Shown: in pieces, positions 25,801 to 34,440 of the stretch
How the letters are laid out: each line of letters starts with the position of its first letter
Position numbering within the stretch: position 1 is the stretch's first letter
Source of the DNA: Valencia hispanica
Taxonomy: Eukaryota > Chordata > Actinopteri > Cyprinodontiformes > Valenciidae
DNA: 64,000 nucleotides
Assembly (NCBI GenBank): GCA_963556495.2
Contig: OY747710.1
Coordinates: 35,633,000 to 35,696,999 of the forward strand
Direction: 5' to 3'
Notes under the pieces: model-generated
Told to the model about the DNA's origin: nothing
Database searches by the model: none
What the model saw: the letters and a program-made list of their open reading frames with translations, nothing else
Made by a program: the position numbers and the translations under genes

Positions 25801-28800
25801 ACATTGTGATCGCATGATTCAGCCTTTTGCTGTGATCTGCTGCTAAACTATCGTTAGCCTTTACCGTGTCATCAACAAGCATGTCCGGCCGTGTGCATCA
25901 CATTTAAGTGTCCCCTGGAAACACTTCACTTCCATTGTGTTGTGGTCTATTTGCAGCGCATTTTTTTAATGTGTTGTGTGGTTTTTCTAAATGCTGCACA
26001 CTTGTTGTCAAATTGATGAAAATGTTTTCTCAATTTGCTTGTGTTTTGTCTTTTTGCATGTGTTTTCTTAAGTTGCGTTCTGTGACTTTTCAGGGCAACC
26101 GTAGCGAGTTGATGGAATGCATGTTTGTTTTTTTAATCAAAGCGACCGAAACCACAAGACATAATCACGTCTCTTTAATTGCGTAAATTTAACTAGTTAA
26201 TTCTACGAATTAATCGACCTCCGTTAACACGGTAATTTTGACAGCCCTACTAAATAGAAGTGCAAGCTTTTCAGATTTGTTGTTCCAAAAGGTGGATTGC
26301 TTTTCTCCCACTTGTTTATGACATAAAAGTAAAAAAAACAATCAAAAAACAAATACAGTGTGGTTTCAGTGTGACAATGTTTGAAAAAGTTCAAGAGATT
26401 TAAATATTTTTTTGAGGCATTGTAGAAAAGGAAACTTGGTAATTTAAAATACATCAATACTTTTTACTATGCACATTTATGTCTTTCACATGAACAACTA
26501 AATTTGGTCACATGATTCGGTGGAAAATTCTGGCATTGTCCCCCCCTCCCCCTACCTTTATGGTCTTATTTTCAAGAGGGACCAGGTACACATCAGTTAA
26601 ATGAATAACTTTTAACTGGACTTCTTTTTAAAGCATTTAAACTCTATCCAGCCTTGATGATATAACCCTTGTCTCTGTGAAAATGTCTGCTATGTGCTTT
26701 GTGTGGGGGTGTGCGTTGTCTCAGTCTGCAGATGGGCTCAGATTTGCCCTATAATTTGTTTGAGAGGCAGGGACAGCTATCACCCACCACATTGAGGCAC
26801 CTTACAAAAGCCGGACTCTTTAATCTAAGTAGTGATTATTAACACAAGCTAACGCAGGGCCTCCATTCTCCAGAGATCAGCTACCTGTAGGCAATGTGTA
26901 GAGACAGTGCTGTGATCAGTAAGATTGAGTAGGTGGGCAGATGGGCAAGGAACAACACCTGGACTGAGAAACAAAGTTAAAAAATAACTGAAACTTTAGC
27001 AGTGAAACAATATGAAAGCTAAAAACTTGATGGAGTTTTACTAAATAAATGCATGTCAACAGAAACTATTCTATGGTACACAAAGAACATTGCTCCAAAG
27101 GGATTCTTATGTTATTTTGACCACCTTGTGTTTTTATATAAAATTATTAGAACTTCAGCATTTGATCATCAGTATTATTTCTTTTTCATTTAACAGGGCT
27201 GGTCACAGATTACAGAGTAAGAGAAATGATCAATATAAATAACCAGAATATCTGCAGTGATGCAAATGTTATAGCACTGAGCACTTTTCTGTCTTCAACC
27301 TCAAGCACTGGCAGATTCCACTGGGAAGACGATTTCGCTCGCTAAAGATGTGGTTTGTGTTTCGTATGTATGGACTGAAAGGCCTGCAAGCTCATATACG
27401 AAAGGTAGGCAACAAATTTAGGGATTGAGCTTCATGCTTACAGGTGTATCTTTGCTTTTGCACAAGTTGATTCATCTGAAACCCTGGCTCTCTACTGTGT
27501 TACATGGTTTCCACATTGTTTTTAAATGACTGAAAATAAATTGTGACCTGCTTCTTTTTCCCTGCTGAAGAAAAGCAAGCCCATTGCATGATCCTGCCAC
27601 CACCAGTTTTCACCATGGCGAAGGTGTGCTCAGGCAAATTTGCAGTGTTCATTTTATATTTTGTATGTATGGTAAAAAGTTACATTTGATCTCATCTGAC
27701 CATACCATAAACTTTTTAAAAGAATTTCCTTTGTCAGGCATATTGCCTTCCAGTAGGCCAAAAACAAGGCAAGGCAACTTTATTTGTATAGCACACATTC
27801 AACAACAAGGCAATGCAAGGTGCTTTACATCATTAGGGGATGAAATAAAATGAAAGCAGCAATAAAAGCATAAAACACAACATTAGAGACACACAACATT
27901 ACATATTAACAAATATGACATTCCAGCTATTATTAATCCCTCACTCAAAGGCAGCTCTAAACAGATACGTTTTTAGGTTTGATTTAAAATAGCTCAGTGT
28001 TTCAGCAGCTTTGCAGTGGTCTGGAAGTTTGTTCCAGATTAGAGGAGCATAGAAAATGAAAGCTGATTTCCTTATTTAGTTTTGATTCTAGGGATGCTAA
28101 CTGGGCTGGATTAGAGGATCTGAGTGGTCTGGGTGGTTGGTATAGTGGTAACAAGTCTTCAACATACTTTGGTGCTAAGCCATTCAATGATTTATAAACT
28201 AGTAAAACTATTTTGAAGTCTATTCTCTGAGCTACAGGGAGCCAGTGTAAAGATTTTAGAACTGGGGTGATGTGCTCTACTTTCCTGGTGAGGATTCAAG
28301 CAGCAGCGTTCTGGATCAGCTGCAGCTGTCTGATTTTTTAGGTAGGCCTGTGAGGACTCTGTTGCAGTCATCATCCGACTAAAGATAAACATATGGATGC
28401 ATTTTTTATGTTCCCGTTGCAACGTCACTCTTTTAATCCTAGAAATGTTCTCCAGGTGAAGAAGGCTGACCTTGCTATTGCTATTGCTTTTATGTGACCC
28501 TGGAAATTTGACTCTGAGTCCATTACTACATCTAGATTTCAGGCCTGATCAGTAGTTTCTAGCTGTATTAACTGAAGCTGTGTGCTGACTCTTAATCGTT
28601 CCTCTTTAGGTCCAAAGAGGATTACTTTTGTTTTGTTTCTATTCAGCTGGAGAAATTTATGGCACATCCCTGCATTGATTTGCTTGATACATTCACTTAG
28701 CGTTTGGATGGGCTCAAAGTCACGGGGTGATATTGTAATGTAAAGCTGAGTATCATCTGCATAGTTATGGTAACTAATCTTATTCAATTTCAATTCAATT

Positions 28801-31800
28801 CAGTTTATTTATATTGTGCCAATTCACAACAGATGTCGTCCTAAGGCACATTACAAAAAAAATAATTTCAATGCAATCATACAAGCATACCAATCAGTTA
28901 AAATTTTTAGTTAGTATTCTATTTAAGGAATCCCAGCAGATTATATAAAGTTGTTGACTGGTAGTTGCGCCCCGTTGATGCAGACTCCAGCCACAGCAAT
29001 TCCTCATACTGAGCAAGCATGTCGCAACATTGGAGAGGAAAAACTCCCCTTTAACAGGAAGAAACCTCCAGCAGAAACTGGCGAAGTACGAGCGGCCATC
29101 TGCATGAATATTGAAACCCCCCACTATAATGACCTTATCAGTATTTAAAACTCAATCAGAGAAAAAAATTTGAGATCTTGAGAGAATTGAGAGTAAGGGC
29201 ATGGTGGACGATAAAAAAACCACAAACAAACGTGGTCTTAATGTTTTGCAACTTGGACAAGAAAAACTAAGGCTTAGGCGTTCAAAAGAACTGTAGCTAT
29301 TAATTGTTCTGGGATTAATTGGTAAATCAGAAGGAAAAATGGTTGCAACTCCTCTTCGTCCAGTACTTCTAGGAATGTGAAAATGTAAATATTTGGAAGG
29401 AGTTGACTCATTTATACTGACATAATCCTCCTGCTGCAGCCAGATTTCTGTGAGACAAAACAAATTAATTTGACTCACAAATCAAGTAATTTACCAACAA
29501 AGTCTTTGAGGCGAGAGATCTTAGGTTCAATAAAACACATTCATTAGTTTTATTTTTCTGTTTAGTCAAAGTCGTATTTATCTTTATGAGATTTTCATGA
29601 TTTGCTCTTGTTAGATTAACTTTTTAATCATTTGATTTTGGCCGTAGGTCTCAGTGGGGTAATGGGTTGGTGACAGCACAGAAGCTGCAGAGAGGTGGGT
29701 TAAACTACGACTCTACTTCCTGGTCTGGACCCTGGGTTGTCAGTGTTTTGGTGGACTAAGAACTTTTGCCAAATTCCTAGAAAGAAGAGCTGCTCTATCC
29801 AAAATTTGATAGTCTCTCTGGATCAGACCAGGTTTTCCCCAAAATGTTCGCCAGTTATCATCGTAATCTAATTGGTTGTAATAATCTGGGTTAGCAGGAG
29901 CATGTAGATAATACATAGGAGTCCCCTCAGGATGGAGCCCTGGGGCATTCCACATTTGATTTCTGCCTGTTCTGATAAAGAATTGCTTGTTGACAAAAAA
30001 TTAATTCCTGTTCTTTAGGTAAAATTCAAACCAGCCAAGTACTGTACTTAAGAGTTCAACACAGCTCTCCAGTTGTTTCAATAATATTTCATGGTCAACA
30101 GTCTCAAATGCTGCTCTGGGGTTCAAAAGTACCAGCACTGTGGTTCTACCACAGTTTGTATTTATGCGGATGTCATTGAAAACTTTGACGGATGCAGTCT
30201 CAGTGCTGTGGTGAGCATGGAAACCAGATTGAAAAACATCAAAACGGTTGGTAATTGTTAAGAAGGCATTTAATAGTTGAAACAGGTTTTTTCAATCATC
30301 TTGCTGATGAAGAGAAGATTAGAAACAAGGCTTTCTTTTTCTATTCATATTAGTCTTCCACAAAGCTGTGGGTGGACTCTACTTACTTATTTAATATTAT
30401 CTAGGAGTAGCAAAGTAAAGTGGGCTAAATACAAATGTATGGCCCCCTTTTCACACTTTTGTCATAATATTCTTTGAAAATATTGTATTATGTACTTTTA
30501 CTGCTAAATTAAGCACTGCTTTGTTGGTTAATGAATGACAATGTTTGGTATGAATGCTTCGGCAAGGTTACTGATTAATTTCCACTTTTGCAAGTAAATA
30601 CATTTAAAGTGGTATTTGTTAATAATTTAGAAATGAATCTCCGAGTTTTCATCATGATGGTGCAAATAAATTCAGTCCATTTTCTATACTCTCTTAATAA
30701 TTATCATGATGTGACATTGGGTGGCTGGAGTCTGTCCAAGAAATGAGGTAAGGTAAATGTTATCAGGACAGGTGTCCAGTCCATCACAGAACCAACACAA
30801 GAAAAATACACAACACAACACACACACAATACACAACACAACAGAACAAGAGAAATACAAGGCAGAGTAATTCTGGACACACACCGCAAAAATGTGTGTG
30901 TATGTCTGTGCGTGTGTGTGTGTGTGTGGTGTGGTGTGTGTGTTTTATTATTTATATTAAGCTTAGATAAAAAAATCCAGTTTTTGAGCAGACTGGCTTT
31001 CCCATTTTTCCTCTGTTCATCTGTCATTTATCTTTTATTCATCTCTAAAATTGAGCTTTATGGTAAATGCCACCTCCGTCCTTGCTTTGGACATCTAACC
31101 CTTCTAAATCCTCCGTGCCAGTGAAGTTCCTCTTCTGCCCTCCTGCCTGAATCCATCCTCATCAGCAGGACTGTAATCTATTTTACCAGTCATATAGAAC
31201 ACATGTGACTGATATCTCCATTTCTGTAGCCATATTTCCTCCCATCCAGCTGGCTGCATTGCTACTCTTCTTTTCCTTTAAATGCTTCATGGCTGAATGC
31301 CTGGGTCTCTGCGTCCCTCTTCCCCCTCCCACTGGTCTGCTCTGTCAATCAAATGAGCCTGTTTCATGTTAATTCTCAATTTTAGATAAAGTGGCAGTTT
31401 CTGAGAGGAGCTGCAATGAATTACTGCAGCTATATAAATCAGGCACAATATTGTGACAAATTTATTTTGAGTAGCCTCCCACTTTGTCCACAAAATACAC
31501 TTGATGTGCAATGATGGCATGGGTTAAGAACAACTTAGGGTAACCTGGAGAGCAGGATGCAAGCAATAGATCCCTGTTTACTGATGGATGAATGACTAAT
31601 GGGTGAATAAAGCGGAGGTTCCCAGGGTAGGGTGTGTTATAAGGTACAAAAACCACATGTGCAGGATTCAAACACTAATAAATACAGAGTATATATATAT
31701 TGAACAGACAGTTAAAAAAGTTAAAAAACAGGAAATCAGGTTAGTACAGTTAATTTTCTAGTAAACTAGATAAAGAAACAAACTGATGAGTCATTGTTGG

Positions 31801-34179
31801 TTATTTTTATGTTTAGTGTCTGGTTTCACACTACCGGAAGTGGCAGAAAAAGTGAAGGAGTGTCTAGTCTTTATTATAATGACTAAACTGATGCTCACTT
31901 TCATCCAACATCTCAAGATCCTCTCTGATCTTAAGTCGATACATTATGCAGCAGCATGATTGATCACACAGTGCAGTCTGAAAATTATATTTAGTTAAAG
32001 CAGAATCTGATAAAACATATTATATGGTGGATGTTTGCCTCCCAGAACTCGCCTCCTGTTGATATAACCTATCACATAACAAGCTTGTTTTATCAGATGT
32101 AGCTGCCTATTGATGATAACATGTAGTCCACATGTGGTTTACACTCTTTTAAAAATTGCTCTTTGTTACACAACACTGCCATCTAGTGAGAAATATGCAA
32201 ATTACAACCTTTAGTACAGTTTTCATGTATATTTTCTTTTCTTTATAATGCTATGTCATTTTCAATATTATAATCTATAATGCTGTTTTGCAGGAATAAT
32301 TAATTTTGGAACACCAACAAAAACGAGCACTCAAAGAAAAATAAAACATGCTTAAATCTTTTTATTTTATTTCAGAAATGTGGCCTTTTCAGTTTGTTTA
32401 GGTGGTTTTCTATTTGAATATATGTTCGATTAGAAAATGGATATTTGACTTTTACATTATGTTTATGTTTCTTTCTAATATATAACTGTGTTTTCTAAAA
32501 TGTTGTTGTCTATTATGACTCAGTCTGATTTCTTTTTCATGGAATTATATTTTATGCCATAATTGCACTGTTTTATACACTTTCATGATCAAACCCTCTG
32601 TTTGACATTTTGAGGAAAAGAATGAAATGAAGTTGCACATTCATTTACTTGCACTGTACATCTCTGAGTGTATTTTTATGGTGAACTTTAGTGCAATTTT
32701 GGTGTCTTCTGTTTACAGCAAGTGGCCCTGGCTAAAGAGTTTGAGAGTCTGGTAAGAGCAGACAAGAGGTTTGAGATCTGTGCTGAAGTTGTTCTGGGAC
32801 TGGTCTGCTTCAGGCTCAAGGTAACAACAAACAACATTGTAGATATTCTCTTAATCAAATTATTCCTGCAATATTTAGTCTCTTTTCTATATAGACTTGG
32901 TAGGGTTCTTTTAAATGCAAGTATAATCCATTCCTTATCTACACCGTTATGGCCAGAGCTTTGAAAATGTCAATGTGAGCCTTCCAAAGGAAAAAAATGA
33001 TAAGAATAATAATTTTCATTGTTGTGTTAGAACATGCAGTTGTGTCCAAGTTTCAAACTGTCAGTGCCATTAAAGGAAGTTGGTTAGGAAGTTGAGGACT
33101 AACCTGCAAACCGCTGTTAGCTAGTTAGTAAAACTGGACACTGCAGTGCCACGATCTACAATGAAAACAGTTTTACATTGTCTTGACCTGAAGGGTGCTG
33201 ACCAAGAAAGAAGTACTGCTCCCAAATGGACACCTTCAAGTTTGACCAAATTTGAAGCTGGCCTCTTAGACATAGCAAATGGGGGGAAAAAAAGTGTTAT
33301 AGTCTGATGAGACAAAGAGTGAAGACAGTTTCACAATGACAAGAAGTATGTTTGGTTGGCCAAAGTGAGGCTTCGCTCCACCAAATAAAGCATGTTGGTT
33401 GCATCATGCTGTGGGGACATATTGCTGCCAGTGGTTCTGGTGCATTGGACAAAGGGAATGGAGTCTAGTAAAATGAGGACTGACTTCACCTCAAATCCAC
33501 ATCTAGAAAGTTGAAACCTGGACACGGTTGGAAGGTCCAAAAGGACAATGATTCCAAAGGTGCATAAAAGCTGATGTTGGAGTGGATAAAGCAGGCTTAA
33601 ATTAAGCTTTTGAATTATTCTTATCTCCAAACTATAAAAATTTTTGAACTTAAAAACGAGGCTTGTGCCTGTGAACCAATCACTGAAAATTGACTTTTTC
33701 CATTTTTGATAAGAAGAGTGAATACATATACCCAGCCAGTCAGTGGGTATAAAAAGCCTGTTACTGAGGTGCCACTTGTCTAATATTGGTGGAGTGGGTG
33801 TTTTACATGTGAGACTGTGTTTTTGTGACCCTCTTTGGATTTGATTTAACAAAATATTCAAAGGTGTGAACTCCACTTTTTAAAGCTGTTTTATTTCAGT
33901 TTTAAATGAAACAAACATGTTTTTACTTATAAAAGTTGGTGATTAGGAATTAGAATATCATGCTCTCCCACCTCTCAGGGCTCCAACGAACTGAACCAGA
34001 ACTTACTAAAAAGGATCACAAAGAGCAGAGAGCTTCACCTGGTGCCATGCCAGCTCTCTGGCCGCTTCGTCCTGCGCTTTGCGATTTGTGCACGCACGAC
34101 TGAGTCACGCCATATCCAGCAAGCGTGGCGCCACATCACACAGCTAGCCTTTGAGCTTTTACAGGAGCAGCCACATTGA
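10699..34179 (+). CDS. ddc: Aromatic-L-amino-acid decarboxylase (DOPA decarboxylase), complete 13-exon coding region
   Basis: This PLP-dependent group II decarboxylase converts L-DOPA to dopamine and 5-HTP to serotonin in the cytosol. Coding join: 10699-10899, 11782-11895, 12026-12145, 16589-16723, 18203-18346, 18813-18879, 19222-19316, 23529-23596, 24539-24615, 27197-27216, 27306-27404, 32719-32820, 33979-34179. All junctions are GT-AG and the frame is open throughout. It totals 1443 nt, 480 residues, equal to mammalian DDC. The PLP lysine is K303 in NPHKW. H192 (AHSSVE), D271 (HIDAAYAG) and the catalytic-loop Y332 are present, and Y332 argues for decarboxylase rather than aldehyde-synthase activity. 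Residue 82 is Ala (FPAASS) where I recall Thr in mammals. Histidine decarboxylase was considered, but [11 protein letters not shown] and the absence of a long C-terminal tail fit DDC. A diverged fish paralogue cannot be excluded. Confidence 0.96.
11782..11895 (+). CDS. ddc: ddc exon 3 (residues 68-105)
   Basis: It begins [20 protein letters not shown] after TTTTTTCCAG and ends at GFSW before GTAATG; 38 codons, phase 0 at both ends. It holds the substrate-pocket residues W71, Y79, F80 and P81. Position 82 is Ala. It is too short to show as a conventional ORF. Confidence 0.95.
12026..12145 (+). CDS. ddc: ddc exon 4 (residues 106-145)
   Basis: [26 protein letters not shown]; acceptor TTTTAG and donor GTAAGT; 40 codons, phase 0. 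It carries the glycine-rich cofactor region GGGVIQ. A 130-nt intron separates it from exon 3. Confidence 0.95.
12800..12818. repeat. Poly-G run of 19
   Basis: Nineteen consecutive G in ddc intron 4; possible length error or quadruplex-forming tract. Confidence 0.9.
12900..14000 (-). pseudogene. LINE ORF2 relic (RT and endonuclease end), antisense in ddc intron 4
   Basis: Minus-strand translation gives '[20 protein letters not shown]' (RT motif A) and '[20 protein letters not shown]' running into YADDKVIYV, a form of the catalytic YADD motif. Further upstream on the minus strand are 'FDFRANHSTE' and an endonuclease C-terminal block '[20 protein letters not shown]'. The order EN to RT is right for a non-LTR element. 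Several frame breaks show decay. The family is uncertain (CR1/L2-like or jockey-like). Confidence 0.7.
14230..14720 (+). mobile_element. Tc1/mariner remnant, sense
   Basis: Decayed transposase sequence carries 'GGAATGCTTTTCTTCAGCA' and later 'CAGGACAATGACAACAATCA' ([10 protein letters not shown], the second catalytic Asp region). A 3' terminal segment ending near 14720 resembles that of the copy at 19340-20370. Confidence 0.65.
14721..16588. other. Rest of ddc intron 4: nothing recognised
   Basis: There is no exon, RNA or named element. Open frames near 15242-15445 and 14882-15106 lack splice or motif support. Confidence 0.5.
16589..16723 (+). CDS. ddc: ddc exon 5 (residues 146-190)
   Basis: [28 protein letters not shown]; acceptor CTGACAG and donor GTAAGT; 45 codons. 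ASEAT continues the PLP-phosphate-binding segment (family knowledge). Confidence 0.95.
16724..18202. other. ddc intron 5: nothing recognised
   Basis: Unremarkable AT-rich intron. I saw no transposon ends or extra exon. Confidence 0.5.
18203..18346 (+). CDS. ddc: ddc exon 6 (residues 191-238)
   Basis: It starts [20 protein letters not shown] and ends GLIPFY before GTAAAG; 48 codons. It contains H192, which stacks on the PLP ring in this family. Confidence 0.95.
18813..18879 (+). CDS. ddc: ddc exon 7 (residues 239-261)
   Basis: [20 protein letters not shown], then PL and the first base of a Cys codon; donor GTAAGT. It leaves phase 1, which exon 8 completes as TGT. Confidence 0.94.
19222..19316 (+). 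CDS. ddc: ddc exon 8 (residues 261-292)
   Basis: [26 protein letters not shown]; acceptor CTTTTTCAG and donor GTGTGT. D271 in HIDAAYAG pairs with the PLP pyridine nitrogen in group II decarboxylases. Confidence 0.95.
19340..20370 (+). mobile_element. Tc1/mariner copy in ddc intron 8, sense, decayed
   Basis: The 5' end TTGTGGAAAAGTAATCACTC and the transposase block [19 protein letters not shown] (19760-19820) are typical of Tc1. A 3' terminal segment carries CTTCCACTTCAGAACTATGC, seen in many fish Tc1 copies. Frameshifts and stops interrupt the ORF. Confidence 0.7.
20371..21426. other. ddc intron 8, unexplained segment
   Basis: No exon or named element was recognised. Small local duplications occur (for example AACGTCAAGGAGG and ATGTCAAGGAGG near 20660-20690). 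Confidence 0.4.
21427..22901 (-). mobile_element. Full-length but dead Tc1/mariner transposon
   Basis: It has both terminal inverted repeats, about 118 bp and highly similar. The ends read CAGTGAGGAACATA and its reverse complement. TA is kept on the right (22902-22903) and reads CA on the left. The minus-strand transposase is split into pieces: the HTH region (22181-22441), the first catalytic region (22057-22239) and the DD34E C-terminus (21715-22044). In the C-terminal piece the spacing from HDND to LIENLW is exactly 34 residues, the Tc1 rule. The first catalytic Asp, normally in SDETK, reads SGETK, and a frame shift separates it from the HTH piece. Confidence 0.9.
22985..23465. mobile_element. 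Tc1/mariner 3' terminal remnant
   Basis: The segment ends in GTGTGATTATTTTTTCAAAA preceded by a TTATGTTGTAATGTGACAT block, an end type shared by fish Tc1 elements. There is no ORF. It abuts ddc exon 9 (64 bases before it). Confidence 0.45.
23529..23596 (+). CDS. ddc: ddc exon 9 (residues 293-315)
   Basis: [20 protein letters not shown], then AM and two bases of a Trp codon; donor GTAAGT. K303 in NPHKW forms the internal aldimine with PLP. Intron 8 before it is 4.2 kb and filled with Tc1 copies. Confidence 0.96.
24539..24615 (+). CDS. ddc: ddc exon 10 (residues 315-341)
   Basis: Its first base completes Trp315, then [20 protein letters not shown] and ENQES, ending in the first base of Gly341; donor GTAGAG. 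It holds the mobile catalytic loop with Y332. Confidence 0.94.
24740..25065 (+). mobile_element. LINE 3' end fragment
   Basis: Translation around 24900-25000 gives [20 protein letters not shown] and then IRIYNNS, the end of a fish LINE ORF2. It is followed by GGGATCAATAAAGTATTTTT, the usual 3' tail. It lies in ddc intron 10. Confidence 0.65.
25347..26103. mobile_element. Foldback/MITE element, 757 bp, in ddc intron 10
   Basis: It has very long terminal inverted repeats (about 330 bp each). The ends read TACGGTGGCCCTGAAA and, reversed, TACGGTTGCCCTGAAA. The direct repeat GCGAGT flanks it on both sides (25341-25346 and 26104-26109). The left arm contains about 3.5 tandem units of a roughly 38-bp motif (ACCACAACACAACACATTAG) between 25505 and 25640, and the right arm holds one. 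It has no coding capacity; the open frames are shadows. Confidence 0.85.
26110..27190. other. Rest of ddc intron 10: nothing recognised
   Basis: AT-rich intron sequence without named elements or exon signals. Confidence 0.45.
27197..27216 (+). CDS. ddc: ddc exon 11, 20-nt microexon (residues 341-347)
   Basis: Between acceptor TTTAACAG and donor GTAAGA lie exactly 20 bases encoding the end of Gly341, then LVTDYR. Without it the frame would break between exons 10 and 12. Mammalian DDC is reported to have a 20-bp smallest exon, so this looks conserved. Confidence 0.93.
27306..27404 (+). CDS. ddc: ddc exon 12 (residues 348-380)
   Basis: [27 protein letters not shown]; 33 codons, donor GTAGGC. 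It lies 89 nt after the microexon and carries the strongly conserved RFRSLKMWF segment. Confidence 0.95.
27560..27740 (-). mobile_element. Tc1/mariner fragment, antisense
   Basis: GCATGATCCTGCCACCACCA and a later 'CTCATCTGACCATACC' block are the reverse complement of Tc1 transposase around the first catalytic Asp. It is about 180 bp and heavily decayed, directly next to an L2 3' end. Confidence 0.65.
27765..30310 (-). mobile_element. L2-type LINE, antisense in ddc intron 12, interrupted
   Basis: Read on the minus strand from 30310: the RT start, then the block encoding the end of the GVPQGS motif region (around 29930), an insertion (28782-29863), [17 protein letters not shown] (about 28770), and the C-terminal part ending '[20 protein letters not shown]' (28187). 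The 3' end lies at 27765 with a short GCCTTG tail. It closely matches the plus-strand copy at 54240-55865. Frameshifts and deletions are present. Confidence 0.8.
28782..29863 (-). mobile_element. Nested 5'-truncated LINE inside the L2
   Basis: It starts with the TTCAATTCAGTTTATTTAT end shared with 2766-3570. Minus-strand coding at 29152-29478 shows endonuclease-like '[20 protein letters not shown]'. The host RT sequence stops and resumes across it, with TAATCTT at 28775-28781 and TAATCTA at 29864-29870 as a likely target duplication. The RT part of the inserted element is missing. Confidence 0.7.
30311..32710. other. Rest of ddc intron 12: no gene
   Basis: It contains a CA/GT-rich simple-repeat patch (30795-30945) and possibly a Tc1 end fragment near 30390-30480. 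Nothing else was recognised. Confidence 0.45.
30893..30945. repeat. (GT)n simple repeat
   Basis: An imperfect GTGTGT array interrupted by GGTGTGGT. Confidence 0.85.
32719..32820 (+). CDS. ddc: ddc exon 13 (residues 381-414)
   Basis: [29 protein letters not shown]; 34 codons; acceptor GTTTACAG and donor GTAACA. It is separated from exon 12 by a 5.3-kb intron that contains a nested LINE pair. Confidence 0.95.
33040..33880 (+). mobile_element. Tc1/mariner remnant in ddc intron 13, sense
   Basis: Decayed transposase includes 'GTTATAGTCTGATGAGACAA' (first catalytic Asp context), 'CATCATGCTGTGGGGACATA' and 'AAGGACAATGATTCCAAAG' (second Asp context). Stops and indels occur throughout. Confidence 0.65.
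33979..34179 (+). CDS. ddc: ddc exon 14 (residues 415-480 and stop)
   Basis: [39 protein letters not shown] followed by TGA at 34177-34179. VLRFAIC is the family's C-terminal signature. The 3' UTR follows. Confidence 0.95.
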   Translation, partial: GSNELNQNLLKRITKSRELHLVPCQLSGRFVLRFAICARTTESRHIQQAWRHITQLAFELLQEQPH

Positions 34180-34440
34180 CCATGAGTGCAGGAAGCGCCG
34201 TTCCACTCTGATGCTGAAGTGAAAACCAACGTTTAGACAAAAAGTTTGCAGATATAAAATGCCCTTATATTAATATCTGGACTTTTCTTAGCTGTCAGTA
34301 ATGTTTCCTTCTGCAGTCAGTTGGTAAGTCTAAGAAGTATTTGTCATTATTTTACATGTTTAATGGTTCCAAAGATACATATGTGACATGAACATGTTGT
34401 GCAAAATATCCTGAACAAATAAAAAGGGAGAAGAGTCTCA
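34180..34440 (+). terminator. ddc 3' UTR with first poly(A) signal
   Basis: AATAAA at 34418-34423 is the first canonical signal, 239 bases after the stop codon. Another AATAAA lies near 34933, so the real transcript may be longer. Confidence 0.5.

Noticed and set aside
10699..34179. Histidine decarboxylase or aromatic aldehyde synthase instead of ddc
   Set aside because: The pocket sequence [11 protein letters not shown], the 480-residue length and Tyr332 fit DOPA decarboxylase. HDC has a long C-terminal extension and different pocket residues, and aldehyde synthases replace Tyr332.
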